DNA of 64,000 nt. Source: Syngnathus acus (lineage: Eukaryota > Chordata > Actinopteri > Syngnathiformes > Syngnathidae). The notes beneath the pieces were generated by a model. It did not search any database, was not told where the DNA came from, and saw nothing but the letters and a program-made list of their open reading frames with translations. Below, in pieces: positions 9,722-21,499 of this stretch. The first letter of the stretch is position 1. Each line of letters opens with the position of its first letter. The stretch spans positions 25,773,956-25,837,955 of the forward strand of contig NC_051095.1 of NCBI RefSeq assembly GCF_901709675.1, read 5' to 3'. The translations under genes were made by a program, and so were the position numbers.

Positions 9722-12155
9722 AAGAATTTTGTCTTTGTTAGTCGGACGGTTTCCAAATATAATATACTTTTGTTTTACTTAAATTTAGTGTAAGTTTATT
9801 TGTGTCAAACCAACTCTGTAATTTTACCATTTCAATACCCACAGTATCCAGTAGTTGATCCAGGTCATCCCCACTGCAAAGCAGGTTTGTGTCATCTGCA
9901 AAAATTACGGCCTTGAGTAACCTGGAGATCTTGCACATATCATTGACATACAAAATAAATAACAAGGGGCCTAATATTGAGCCCTGAGGAACCCCACACT
10001 TTACCTGCTTTAGTTTTGATTTACAGTCCATAAGTTGCACATATTGATTCCTGTTTGATAAATAACTGTTTAACCAAGTGAGTGACATACCTTGTATCCC
10101 ATATCTATCAAGTTTTGTTAACAGTATTTCATAATTTACAGTATCAAAAGCTTTCTTAAGATCCAAGAAAACACCTACAACATATCGTTTATTTTCAATA
10201 GCTGTTGTTATTTCAGCTACGGAATCTAACAAAGCTAGTGTGGTGGTCCTATTTTTCCGAAATCCATACTGTTGGTCACACAGAATATTTTGTTTTGTAA
10301 TAAAATCATCAAGCCTTTTATAAAATATTTTTTCTAATATTTTGGAGAATTGTGGGAGTAGAGATATTGGCCTGTAATTTGAGAATATGTGTTTGTCCCC
10401 AGCTTTATATATCGGAATAATTTTAGCAGTTTTCATTTCACTCGGAAAAACACCAGTTGTCAAAGATTGGTTGCAGATATGTGTAAAGGGTTTGTTTCAC
10501 CACACATTCAATAATATTTTTAACAAGTGACATATGTATCTATCCCATTACAGTCAGTTGACTTTTTACCTTTAAATTCTCTAACAATTTCTATTATTTC
10601 CTTCTCATTCGTTCCCCTTAGAACCATACTTTCGGCTATGGGTACATCCTTAATTAGGTCACTTGTACAAATTTTTTTGCTACTTCCTCTGCCAAAGTAG
10701 GCCCAATACCAACATAGTAATCATTAAACTCCTCTGCAATCATAGTAAGATCATTTATAGTTATGTTATTACTGTTTGCAAAGTAAGAAGGATATCCTGG
10801 CTTTCCAGTTCTGTTTTTAATAATCTCATTTAACACTTTCCATGTTATTATTATGTTACTCTTGTTTTCCTCCAGTATCTTGCTATAGTAGTTCCTTTTA
10901 CTGTTTCTCATTATTTTAATCTATTTGTTTTTGTAGGTCTTATATTTTAATTCAGCTTCCTTTGTTCTTATCTTTAAGAAATCTTTGTATAATAGGTTTT
11001 TCTTCTTGCAAGCATTTAAGATTCCCTTTGTCAGCCATGGTTTTTCCACTGAATTTAGTTTAACTGCTTTCTTTACAAGAGGACAGTTTTTATCATAAAG
11101 TTCGGATACAATGGCCATGAATGTGTTATAAGCTTCATTTACATCACCCACATATACCTTTTTCCAGTCTTGTTTTAAAAGATCATTTTTGAATGAGTTA
11201 ATTGAATTACCAGAGTTCATTCTACACATTTCAAAAGTTATAGCATCCTTTTTTTTCTTTGTACAGTTTTGGATCACTGCAAACACTGGCAGGTGGTCGC
11301 TTGAATAATTTATTATCAGTCTAGTTTTTACTTTCTTTTCAATTACATTTGTAAATATATTATCAATTATTGTGGCACTGTGAGATGTGATTCTAGTCGG
11401 ACGGGTTATTGCGGGGTAGAGACTCATACTGTACATTAAGTTAATAAATTCTGTTACTGGAGTCAGCTGAAGTGGGTTCAACAGATCTACGTATATTATA
11501 ATCGCCACAGACATACACCATTTTCGTATTGATTTTTCTTTCATACATTCCTGATAATAGTTCACTAAATGTCTCAATACATGAACCTGGACATCTGTAT
11601 ACACAGTTTACCAGAATGTTTTTAGATGATTCCATTTCTATTTCAACAGTAATACATTCCATGATATTATCTATTGCTTGAGACATACTTCTTACTATCT
11701 TACACTTATAGTTTTTATCTATGAATAGAGCAACTCCTCCACATCTTTTTACCTTCCTATTTAATGTATAACTCTCATGTCAATCTTTTCAGACTGATCA
11801 TCCTTTAACCAGGTTTCAGATATTGCAATTACAGTAAACGGATTATTCATATCTTTTAAACATTGTTTGATCTTAGAGATGTTTGCTTTCAAGCTCCTAC
11901 TATTAAAATGTATAATTGATATTGCTCTATTTGTTGTTACATTCTTGTTAAATTACTCTACAGTATAGTATTTACAGTTCCTTTGAGTGTCGATAAAGAA
12001 TTTATTCACAGGATCAATATTGTTCTCTATGTCATATCCCTTATGATCAGTGAAGTCAAATGTTTTCAAATCAAGTTCTTCATTTTCAGTTATCAGTACT
12101 TGTTTGTTAAACACACCAGTTGGAAAAGAAAGGCATTTGTCAATACTGTTCACGG
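9722..12155 (-). pseudogene. Two-ORF LINE, ORF2 endonuclease-reverse transcriptase (copy b)
   Basis: This is a minus-strand ORF2 remnant read in several frames. The N-terminal start region lies at about 12153-11953. Endonuclease pieces lie at 11686-11441 and 11604-10921 and contain CGDYN and SSDHLPVF motifs. The connector is at 10911-10654. The reverse transcriptase is at 10463-9738 with NYRPISLLPQFSKILEK, YGFRKNRTT, GVFLDLKKAFDT, GVPQGSILGPLLFIL and the catalytic FADDTNLL box. The C-terminal thumb and 3' UTR are missing, and the copy ends at a junction with a displaced endonuclease fragment. The group is CR1/jockey-like. It is non-functional because of at least four frame breaks and the truncation. 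Confidence 0.85.
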
Positions 12156-12236
12156 TGGGTTGATAATTTCACCAGGTTTTTACCTTCCATGATCTAAAAG
12201 TACCACAACCTGAGGTTCAACGGAATGATGTACAGG

Positions 12237-12945
12237 TTACTGGTCTCCTTCGTACCTCTTAAGTTGCTCTATGGCACTGATGCAGAAACCATGAGAACTT
12301 TCTGCTGCCCCAACAGGTTTGATGAACACCTTACAACCAGCAGTCCAAGTGGACTGTATTTTACCGTTTTTCTTAAGAGCTCTTGCTTTCTTAGCTACAT
12401 ATTTCACCATTTTTCTTGGTGAGGTGTTCATTAATGCACACGTTCGTGCCTTTTAGTTTTCTATCTTGTTTGAGCAGATTTATCTTACTTTTCCTGTTTG
12501 TAAATCGGACAATTATAGATGGTATGACAGGCTTGCCATTTAGACTCTTAGTTGGCAGAGTGTGGCATGCCTCAATCTTGACAATGTCAATGACGATGTC
12601 TTTACTCTGGAGGAAAGTTTTTACCTGCTCCTCGGTTGTCTCATGTTCAGGATTGTCCTCAGAAGCAAGGCCTTTCACAGCCTGCTGGTAGCTCCGTGGT
12701 TTGATCTTTAAACCTGTGATGATGACATCGCTCATTCTTGAATACTGCTCCAAATTGTCTAATCTATTTTCCAGGCTGACAATTTTCTTATTTTGTTCAA
12801 TGTTTAATTGCTTGAGCTGCTTCACCTCTCCCATCAGCTCTGTAATAATAGCCTGTTGCTTCATTATGGTTTCTACATTTGAAGACATCACTTCCATTGA
12901 TAACTTCAGCTCCTCCATGTCCTTCTGAAGCACTTTCATGGCCAT
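12237..12945 (-). pseudogene. Two-ORF LINE, ORF1 nucleic-acid-binding protein (copy b)
   Basis: The minus strand encodes a coiled-coil segment (about 12930-12740, heptad-like, ending LENRLDNLEQYSR). This is followed by an RRM/C-terminal-like region with VIITGLKIKPRS, IEACHTLP, IIVRFTNRKSK and INEHLTKKN, and after a frame break by KKARALKKNGKIQ at 12431-12237. The same order is seen in the third copy at 62569-63152. Such ORF1 proteins bind LINE RNA. The N-terminus is lost at about 12945, where Rex3 sequence on the opposite strand begins. The open frame continuing beyond 12945 is antisense Rex3 and not part of this protein. Confidence 0.8.
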
Positions 12946-15024
12946 CCCGGCTATCAATCTATACCTGATGGTAGCTCTCCTCCTGGGGCTGGAGGTGCTA
13001 CCCACCTCCGGCAGAGCATTTCCCACGTCCCGGAGGAGGCAGGGGACATTGAGCCCGAGTAAACCATGTTCCGTGCCTCCATTGTTGAGCCAGCCGACTG
13101 GAGCTGTGGCCGTAAGGTGGTCGGTCCCTGTCGTGGCGGCAATCCCCGCTGGTGGACATCGGCGGTAAGGGATGCCGTCTATCGACCAATCCAATGTTTT
13201 GGCCTGTGGGACTCCGGTGACAGCCGACAGGTACCAGATGGCTAAGCGGAATGCGGCTTCGTCGGTTGCTGAGGCAAAAACCTGGGTGGGGGAGGAGTTT
13301 GGCGAGGCCATGGAGAAATTACTTCCGGACGTCTTCGAGGAAATTCTTGTCCACCATCCGGCATCTCAGGAAGCAGTGCACCGTCAACACTGTTTACAGT
13401 AGAGATGGCATGCTGCTGACCTCGACTCGGGACGTCGTGAGTCGTGGGGGGAATACTTCGAAGACATCCTCAATTCCACTGACACGCTTTCCATTGTGGA
13501 AGATGGGTCTGGAGACTCTGAGGTGGACGCTCAAATCTCTGGGGTCAAAGTCACTGAGGTAGTTAAAAAACTCCTCGGGGGCAAGGTCCCAGGGGTGGAT
13601 GAGACCCGCCCGGAGTTCTTAAAGGCTCTGGATGTTGTGGGGCTGTCCTGGCTGACACGCCTCTGCAACATTGCGTGGACATCGGGGCCGGTGCCTCTGG
13701 ATTGGCGGACTGGGGTGTTGGTTCTCCTCTTTAAGAAGGGGGACCGGAGGGTGTGTTCCAAGGAATCACACTCCTCAGCCTCGCTGGTAAGGTCTATTCA
13801 GGGTTGCTGGAGAGGAGGGTCCGTCAAACCTCGGATTCAGGAGGAGCAGTGTGGTTTTCGTCCTGGCCGTGGAATTGTGGACCAGCGCTATACCCTCGGC
13901 AGGATCCTCGAGGGGGCGTGGGAGTTTGCTCAACCAGTCCACATGTGTTTTGTGGACTTGGAGAAGGCGTTCGACCGTGTCCCTCGGGAAGTTCTGTGGA
14001 GGGTGCTTTGGGAGTACGGGGAGCCAGGCCAACTGATAAGGGAGTTTGGTCCGCCTTTCCGGCAGTAAGTCAGATTCATTCCCAGTGAGGGTTGGCCTTT
14101 GTCACCGATTCTGTTCATAACTTTTATAGACAGAATATCTAGGTGCAGCCGAGGCGTTGATGGTGTCCGGTTTGGGGACCTTAGCATTGCGTCTCTGCTT
14201 TTTGCGGACGACGTGGTGCTGTTGGCCTCTTCAAGCCGTGATCTCCAGCTCTCACTGGATCAGTTCTGAGCCGAGTGTGAAGTGGTCGGGATGAGGGTCA
14301 GCACCTCCAAATTCGTGTCCATGGTCCTCGGTCGGAAAAGGGTGGAATGCCCTCTCCGGATTGGGGATGAGATCCTGCCCCAAGTGGAGGAGTTCAAGTA
14401 TCTTGGGGTCTTGTTCACGAGTGAGGGCAGGATGGAGCGTGGGATCGACAGGCGGATTGGTGCAGCGTCGGCAGTAATGCGGACTCTGTACCGCTCCGTC
14501 TTGGTGAAGAGAGAGCTGAGCCAAAAAGCAAAGCTCTCAATTTACCGCTTGATCTACGCTCCTATCCTCACCTATGGTCACGAAATATGGGTCGTGACCG
14601 AAAAAACGAGATCCCGGATACAAGCGGCCGAAATGAGTTTTCTCCGCAAGGTGTCCGGGCTCTCCCTTAGAGATAGGGTGAGAAGCTCGGTCATCTGGGA
14701 GAGACTCGGAGTAGAGCAGCTGCTCCTCCACGTTGGGAGGAGTCAGATGAGGTGGCTCGGGCATCTCATCAGGATGCCTCCTGGGCGCCTCCCTGGGGAG
14801 GTGTTTCGGGCATGTCCCACCGGTAGGAGACCCAGTGGACGACCCAGCACGCGCTGGAGAGACTATGTCTCTCAGCTGACCTGGGAACGCCTTGGGATCC
14901 CCCGGGATAAGCTGAATGAAATGGCTGGGGAGAGGGAAGTCTGGGAGTCCCTCTTAAAGATGCTGCCCTGGCGACCCGACCCTGGATAAGCGGAAGAAGA
15001 TGGATGGATGGATGGATGATTGGT
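12945..15024 (+). pseudogene. Rex3/RTE-type LINE, 5'-truncated, with reverse transcriptase and 3' tail
   Basis: The plus strand carries the middle and 3' part of a Rex3-type ORF in shifting frames. The reverse transcriptase block spans 13496-14260 with LLGGKVPGVDETRPE, EEQCGFRPGRG, CFVDLEKAFDRVP and the catalytic FADDVVLLASS at about 14198-14230. After a stop near 14269 comes the C-terminal block at 14282-14989 with VEEFKYLGVLFTSEGRM, YGHEIWVV and the typical WLGHLIRMPPGRLPGE...GRPSTRWRDYV ending. It ends in 'gataagcgg' and a (GATG)n tail at 14998-15019, the hallmark of Rex3. At least four frame breaks make it inactive. The endonuclease is largely missing. Confidence 0.9.
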
Positions 15025-15039
15025 TTACCGCCTCGATCG

Positions 15040-15480
15040 ACATAAAACGTAATGTCCTCTGATTGGTTCAACGGGTGCCTGTATATTACGTCTCTGTGTG
15101 GCAGAAGCCACACAAAACAATGGCGGCGAAGGTACGTACTCCTTTTCGTGACACGTCTAGTCCTGTGATTGTTTTTTTTCTCCCGATCTACGTGGCAGAA
15201 GCCACACAAAACAATGGCGGCGAAGGTTTTGTCAACAAGCTCCTTGTTGTCTTGTCCTCTGTTTTTTTTTGTCCCGAGCAACATCCATACCTGTATATTA
15301 CGGAAGCCACACAAAACAACTTTGCAGATTTTTGAATTTGGTCCACACAAAAGGTGCACCTTCTTAAAAGGTGCGCCTTCGTTTTTTGAGAAAATTAAAG
15401 GCTTTTATGTGCGCCCTATGTTTGTGATGTGCACGAGGCTTCCTTGGGGTTTGAGGCATTCCCACCAAACGGTTTGCAAA
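15040..15480 (+). repeat. Short direct repeats and decayed 'gtgcgcc' transposon fragment
   Basis: The phrase 'gaagccacacaaaacaa' recurs at about 15105, 15200 and 15305, twice followed by 'tggcggcgaagg'. Further right, 'aggtgcgccttcgtttttt' and 'cttttatgtgcgccc' resemble the ends of the nested transposon at 6105-7217. No coherent protein was found. Confidence 0.55.
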
Positions 15481-15900
15481 TAGGTTCATTTCTCAAGGCT
15501 TCATGTGCACACAAACCCTCCTGCTGGTCAAAAGAAGTATTTTATTCCATTAATGAGAATTACAGTCACTTTTATATTTTGTTTCATGTAGCCTGATCAA
15601 AATGAATAAAACTTTTCTCTGTATGTGCATTCACGTGTAACATTGAAGGAGGTGGAATATTGTGTTTCAATATGTAAATAAATACCATCAATGTTTATTA
15701 AGACACTAAAAGTTGACGGAACACATTTTGTTATGAAGGGCTGCTGTGTTTTAACAAGGAAAGACTGATGTGCTTATGAATGAAGATGACTTGTACTTGT
15801 GATTGTGCTTGTGAACAGTAAAGAGGAGTGCTTGTGCAATCGAAAACAATATCCTTTGCCAAATTACAGCAGACTGACATGTGCCGCTTGATGGCTGCAT
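15480..15900. other. No gene seen
   Basis: AT-rich intergenic sequence. No ORF with recognisable family motifs and no bounded repeat was identified. Confidence 0.4.
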
Positions 15901-15904
15901 ATGG

Positions 15905-15977
15905 TTCTCTGACCGGGAATCAAACCCAGGCCGCGGGCAGTGCAAGCTCCGCATCCTAACCACTGGACCATCAGGGA
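15905..15977 (-). pseudogene. tRNA-Glu-like pseudogene or SINE head
   Basis: On the minus strand the 73 nt read TCCCTGATGGTCCAGTGG...GGTTTGATTCCCGGTCAGAGA. An A-box-like D arm (TGGTCCAGTGGTTAGGA) and a B box (GGTTTGATTCC) are present, and six of seven acceptor-stem pairs form. Overall it resembles eukaryotic tRNA-Glu. The anticodon arm does not pair properly and no CTC/TTC anticodon is in place. It is therefore a decayed tRNA copy or the head of a tRNA-derived SINE. Confidence 0.7.
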
Positions 15978-16179
15978 CACCTTGGAAAAGAATGCAATAA
16001 ATAAATGCAAACTTCAATGAAATAGGGCACCATACAAAACACCTTATTTGGGGAAATGAGATCAAAATGTTCCCACACTAGGGAACGTTTCCTTTTTCTC
16101 GCAGGCTCCATGAAAACGGTTCGTTTGCAAAGAATCTGGTACTGTCGCACAGGAACTCGAATTGCGCGGGCTAGACAGG

Positions 16180-16285
16180 GGCTTTTATGTGTCAGCCAAT
16201 CACGGTACCCGTCAAGCAGACGAAGCCTCGTCTGTGTCAGCCAATCACGGCACCCGTCGAGAAGACGAAGCCTCGTCTGTCATCG
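16180..16285 (+). repeat. Two tandem units of about 47 bp
   Basis: The phrase 'gtgtcagccaatcacgg' followed by 'acccgtc' and 'agacgaagcctcgtct' occurs twice in direct succession. No function is evident. Confidence 0.75.
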
Positions 16286-16516
16286 ATGACGTCACCGCTC
16301 CATAATAATATATGCCTCGATACGCGCTCCACTAAACTTTTCCTGGATTACTTGATACATGCTCCGAAGTATCAGCACCTCACGACCCAACACTAGTATT
16401 AACATTAGATATGCTCCATGTATAACACTACTGCGTCCAATCCTAAAATTTTCCAGACAGAAATTTAAAAATGGGAAAATTCAGATAAATGTGTAAGGAA
16501 GTTAATTACTATAGGT

Positions 16517-17843
16517 CAGGGGTGGGCAAACTTTTTGACTCGCGGGCCGAACTGGGTTCTAAATTTGGACCGGAGGGCCGAACCAGGAGCAGATGGACGT
16601 AGTGTTTGTGTGAAGTAATATAAGCGACCTGTAAAGGTCATTGCATAAAAGATTTTGGCCTTTAGTAGGTAGTAAAGCATGGATATTCCAAACCAGTTTT
16701 TTGAAAACAAATGCATTTATTAACAGCATTAAAAAAAAAAAAAAAGAATTCACTAAAAAACTGCTATCAGTGATTCTCATAAAATACGACACTGTTATTA
16801 TGAATAACAGTCTCCATCACTTCAGTGCCTGCAGGTCAGATTAATGAAAGATGTTTATCTTATGAGATCACATCAAACGGCAAACATTCTGACCAAATAT
16901 ATCATCTTGAAGAATCGGTGAAAGCATACATCCAAATAAAGTAATCAAAACGGCAACACGGTGAGGGGTATCTGAACATCAGAGCAGAGTTTTAACTCTC
17001 AAACACCTGGTAACAGAGGTGAGGAAACGGGAAACACTTCCTTAAAGTAAGCCTTAAGAACTTTACAGGTTAAGATTAGTCGCAAACAGGTGGTGCATCA
17101 ATGTCCTTGAGCATCCTGCATTGTTTGAAAATGAGAATGGTCGCTAGTTTCAATCCCTGCTATGTGTACAAATCATATTCAAAATGCATTTTTTTACAAC
17201 AAACTTGAGAGCCTCCCCTTCATTTTCAGTGGAACAGTGTTGTTGGTCTCCCTTTTTTGCTAGTGCGTCATAGTCTGGAGTAAAATCTGTTGTGGCAATT
17301 CTTAGGAGAGATCCGCCGAGGTGTTGGTCCGTTTACCTCGATCTGTGACGGGTTGATGTTGATGTGGCTGAACGTCACGTCGCGTACGTCGAGCCAAATT
17401 GGCCACTCTTTTTTAAACACTCGGCACTGTGTCCACCTTGCTTTTCCTTGGACGACTCATTTTAATAGAAGGATTCCAGGGGAAGGTTTGTGGGTGGCTT
17501 TAGCGTAAAACTGTATCTGAAAGCTCAGCGCGCGAATTACAAGAATGCTGTCGTCACAGCCCACGCTCTAAATTCGGGACTGATACAAATAGAGCGCGAG
17601 TGCGCCATGTCCGTACTACTGAGTACGTACACGCACTTGTGAGTGTGCACCGAGCTTTCTGACACGGCTTCCGGTAGTAAATGCGCAGGCGAGCGGTTCC
17701 CCATCTACTGGGGAAACGCAGTCATTGCAGGCAAAATGACCAAAAAAAATGTTTAATAATACAATTTGTTCAGGGTTGGCGGGCCGGATTAAACGGTCCC
17801 GTGGGCCGGATGTGGCCCGCGGGCCGTAGTTTGCCCACCCCTG
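16517..17843. mobile_element. hAT DNA transposon, non-autonomous
   Basis: The inverted ends CAGGGGTGGGCAAACTTTTT... and ...AGTTTGCCCACCCCTG, with subterminal 'gcgggcc' words, are flanked by a perfect 8-bp target duplication, ctataggt, at 16509-16516 and 17844-17851. The 1,327-bp interior contains no intact transposase. Faint homology to the transposase 3' end ('ttagtgcgtcatagtctgg') is shared with the sister copy at 51366-52710. Confidence 0.92.
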
Positions 17844-17851
17844 CTATAGGT

Positions 17852-18372
17852 TCTATATGTTCTGATAACAATATGGAACCATGTTTACCATTTCATATGT
17901 ATCATGGATGAAATATTGCCATAATGATTTTCACGGATGAAAAGCTCACTGCGAGCGCTCATTCTGAATGGAGAGCTCACTCTCTTTCACTCTCTTGGCC
18001 GTCTCCCCAAGCAAATGGCTCGTCATCATCACTGCGATTTCTGAAGCCCTCTGGCGGACCACCAAAAGTAACCATCCCACAGGTAGGGGCCATGATCGGT
18101 CAGATTAGAATGCCGAGTCTTTGTTGTGCTGCTGGAGGCCTTACATCCAAGTGAATGAGACCCACTGAGCAAACAGTGTATGCACTGTGAAAATATTAAC
18201 CATTAATCATAAAAAATAATACAATAATACATGTAAAATTGTTAATATGTTTCAGCAATGTTATCAAACTCTTATGTTTATTGTATGTGCGGGTAGTGTA
18301 TTTTTCTGAATTGTCTCGTCTAAAACTAGGAAATGGACGTGTATGGCAGAGTTCTTTGCCACCAATCAGATG
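17852..18372. other. No gene seen
   Basis: This is the flanking sequence between a hAT and the ERV. A 30-bp phrase ending in 'gccaccaatcagatgacatt' just left of the ERV recurs at about 25388-25420, on the right side of the ERV. The pre-integration site therefore already contained a short repeat. Confidence 0.4.
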
Positions 18373-18377
18373 ACATT

Positions 18378-19140
18378 TGTTAGGTTTTTTCGCTGACCGA
18401 ACAAATTTCAAGAGAAGAGCAACAGCAAACAAACCACAAGTGAGACAGAATATTAAGTCTTTTCTCGCGAGGAGTGCAGTACAGATAGCTTCACAACAAT
18501 CTCACTACACTACACTAAATATCTGTATGCACTCCCGCTCTTTTTATTGGGATTTGCCCTACCCACAAATCGTGAGACAAAAGCCCCTAAAAGAGGAGGG
18601 GGAACGCATGTGGGCTTTGCCTCGTAAGGAAGAAATCACTAGGTGTTTACATACTGATAAGAACATGTGGGAAGAGGAATTTGAGTGGCCTGGATAGAGA
18701 AGAAAACCTTTGACCTCTAGTCAAAACATAGCAAGGGATGCTTTACGACATTGTGTAGAATGGGACAAGCTAGGTTATTTATTACTGGATACATACATTC
18801 CGACATAATCTTACGATCAAGATAGTTTGGAAAACCCTGACAATGATGGTCACTTGTAGGTTCATCTGAGGTGCAAGACAGCAATGAGGCATGTTGTTTA
18901 ACAAAGTGGTCTTTGTTAAAAAGGAACTGTCTTGGTAGATGTCTTCTTTTTGCTGAGTTGTCAGCTGGTCCTGTCTGACCCAGCTGTAACCTCTCTCCTG
19001 ACCCAGCCGTAACTTTTCTCTTCTGTGGTACATCATAAAAACAGCAAGGCCAAACAGCAAGCATATATTGCAGTAATATTGCGGTAAAGCATTGATTAGA
19101 GAACGCATGATAACATATATATATATACATTTTTCTAACA
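18378..19140 (-). repeat. ERV 3' LTR
   Basis: Long terminal repeat of 763 bp, beginning TGTTAGG and ending CTAACA on the plus strand. It is the 3' LTR because the polypurine tract adjoins its right border on the minus strand. It differs from the partner LTR only at 18933 (t here, c at 25091) as far as I can see. Confidence 0.93.
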
Positions 19141-19141
19141 A

Positions 19142-19154
19142 TTCCCTCCTCTTT
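19142..19154 (-). promoter_or_regulatory. ERV polypurine tract
   Basis: On the minus strand the sequence AAAGAGGAGGGAA ends one base before the 3' LTR. This is the expected position of the plus-strand primer for reverse transcription and it fixes the element's orientation. Confidence 0.8.
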
Positions 19155-19280
19155 ATCATAAGTTCTCAGAGACCATCTTATCACCTAAAAGTGGCCACTT
19201 CAAAAAGATTTTCAGCCGTAGGATCACAAGTATGAGCACAAATAAGTTTACACCAAGAAAGGATAAACGTTGCGATATTA

Positions 19281-20215
19281 TCATTCGGAAACACCCAGAT
19301 CTGGGAAGAAGTCTGTAAACCCAAGTGCAAAAATTCCATCATCATCATCGTTATCATCAACATGCTGGCGTTCAGACATTAGGCATACCCCGGCCATCTT
19401 GTCTTCCATGGGCGATATTGCTGTAGTGATGAGACGATTAAACAGAGCACGGAGACATGGAATACAACAACAACCACACAAGGGCTTTATACTTCCCAAA
19501 AGCAGTCATCCACTTGTGCTCTTTCATCCTCGTTTTGAGGGATTGCAAGCTTGCAATCGCCTTCATCAGGGGCGGTGTCGTTCTGGATGAAGGTGCAGCA
19601 TTGTTCTCTGAACATTGCGCAGACCCTTCCTTTCTCAGACACCAACATAACAAGAGCATTGCGGTTCTGGATTGACATTAGGGAAGGCGTGGCTAGCTGT
19701 CCGTGCACTGCCTCAAGTCCCGCTTGTGTCCGTTTGCGCAATTTCTGCATGTTGCAATGGTTGTAATTTATCATGTCGACGTTTTTGTTCATCGTACACC
19801 ACCAGCAAATGGAAGACTCCCATCCTGCTACAATTTGGTCAATTAATTCTTATTAATCAGGAACTCCTCTGGGGACTCTGATTGCATCAATTTCAGTCAG
19901 ATCATCGTCGACTCTCAAATTTAAAGACATTTTGTTTGTTTGTTTTTCCAGCTTTTTCCCAGATCTTGGCATGTTGATACATATACAATTTAGCTTGACT
20001 ACATTCTCTGAAAGCAATGGCTTCTTTTTTCTTTTTTCAATGGATATTACTATATAGAATGCTCTGTCCCACGTTTCACAATCAGTAGATGTGACAGATG
20101 TCACACAATCTTTGGTCAATGGCAACGATACAACATAAAGAATCGGTCGCAAATCCATACATATGACATATTCACTTTTTGTTTCTGTCTTTGCAGCTTG
20201 TTTTGCCATTAGCAA
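19281..20215 (-). pseudogene. env: ERV env remnant (surface/transmembrane)
   Basis: Minus-strand fragments in different frames carry envelope signatures. A CX6CC motif (CAMFREQCC) lies near 19600, within the region at 19487-19792. Downstream, a cysteine-rich juxtamembrane tail (CGCCCIPC) lies near 19470 in the 19281-19499 frame. Upstream, 19853-20215 may be a surface-subunit remnant. The CX6CC motif is typical of gamma-type envelopes, in which the surface and transmembrane subunits are disulphide-linked. Frame changes and missing segments show that it is not functional. It is described only as debris. Confidence 0.75.
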
Positions 20216-20814
20216 TCAATTGTTTCGTTTTTCAGCAACTCTTATAGTTACCTGAAACAAATTATCCACATTCGTTTTAGATATAATCATCCCATTCTTT
20301 AACATCTACAGCGGTTGTTGACAAAGTACACATATAAACATCATATTTTCATTGCAGTCCAGATCCGACACAGCAGATCATCCTGCAAAGGTCAAATTGA
20401 TCTTTTAAATTGCTACAATGCAGCATTGTTTTTTTGGGAGTGATCAATATAAGTTGTTCACTCATCTCTCCCCTACTCATTATGACTTAGTTCCCACAAA
20501 TACCATATTGCTGAAGTTAACAAAATGGCAACAAAGATAGCCACCTTACATGCAATAACGTCATTGTTCCATTTTCTTGTTCCCGGCATTTCTGAGGCTT
20601 CCTTTGGGTCACTTTTTCCGATTGAACGTTACCTCAAAAGAAATTACCCTTTTGTAATTTGCTAGGACCACCTCAACTGACCTTTCTGCTATTTTAATGG
20701 CAGTTGATGTAATTATCAATATTCAATGTGGCCCTTCCCCCTTGGAAGAACACCAGTGTTTCGTTTTCAATGCTCTTAATGAGAACGTGCTTTGTTCTTT
20801 TTGCCTTTAAAATA

Positions 20815-21480
20815 TTAATTATAAATATAAAATGTAAATGCCAAATTTGAATCATCCTTAGTATCCCACTTGGTTTTGAAACATGGTAATCTATATTGTC
20901 GCCCAAACAATTTTTCATACGGGGTTAAACCCACAGTACTTGTAATATTTATGTACAGTTTGACCAGGTGTAAACATTTTGTCCATGATCTTCCACTTTT
21001 TTCCATGCACATTTTCACACTTTATACCAGTCCTGTCATGAGAATTAATTTCCGAAATCCCATATCTCGGTATTATTTCTTTACATAACGTTTTTTTTTT
21101 CCACTGTTAAGGCATTCAGTGTTTTTGTTGAAGCCAATTCAAACCATTTTGAGAATGCATCTATTATGACCAGGCATTATAACCCTGTGGATTGTGTTTA
21201 GCACATGTTAAACAAACTCCACAAAAATTTTGTTTTATAAATGTTTTGAATATGAATCAAATCCATATGTTGTATAAAGCTGAATGAACTGCCCCACTAT
21301 CCCTCCTCTTGAGCCATGTGACACACACCATGGCTCAATATTGCTGCCCATTTATATAGGCTTTTTGTAGGATAGGTCAGTCTTCTGGTCATTTATAGAT
21401 ACCATTCTCCACTCTTGCCCCTCTTTTCGTCCATAATCGAATTTCAGTCTATGGACTTTGTCGCTGCACATCTTTAAAAA
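20815..21480 (-). pseudogene. pol: ERV pol remnant: integrase
   Basis: Minus-strand debris of a gammaretroviral-type integrase. H/C residues of the zinc-binding region appear around 21340-21200, and a core-like segment with DAFSKWFE near 21160. A C-terminal core segment TVGLTPYEKLFGRQYRLP lies at about 20945-20870. Several stops and frame changes separate these pieces. No reverse transcriptase or RNase H motif was recognised upstream, so most of pol appears to be deleted or unrecognisable. Confidence 0.75.
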
Positions 21481-21499
21481 CGTTTCAGTAATTTAATCT

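Noticed and set aside
12946-13311. N-terminal extension of the LINE ORF1 frame beyond 12945
   Set aside because: The extension is antisense to Rex3 sequence. The frame is open by chance across the junction.
18717-19184. Minus-strand ORFs of 125-155 codons in the ERV LTRs
   Set aside because: They lie within the LTR, recur identically at 24875-25383, and show no known protein motif. LTR sequence is regulatory.
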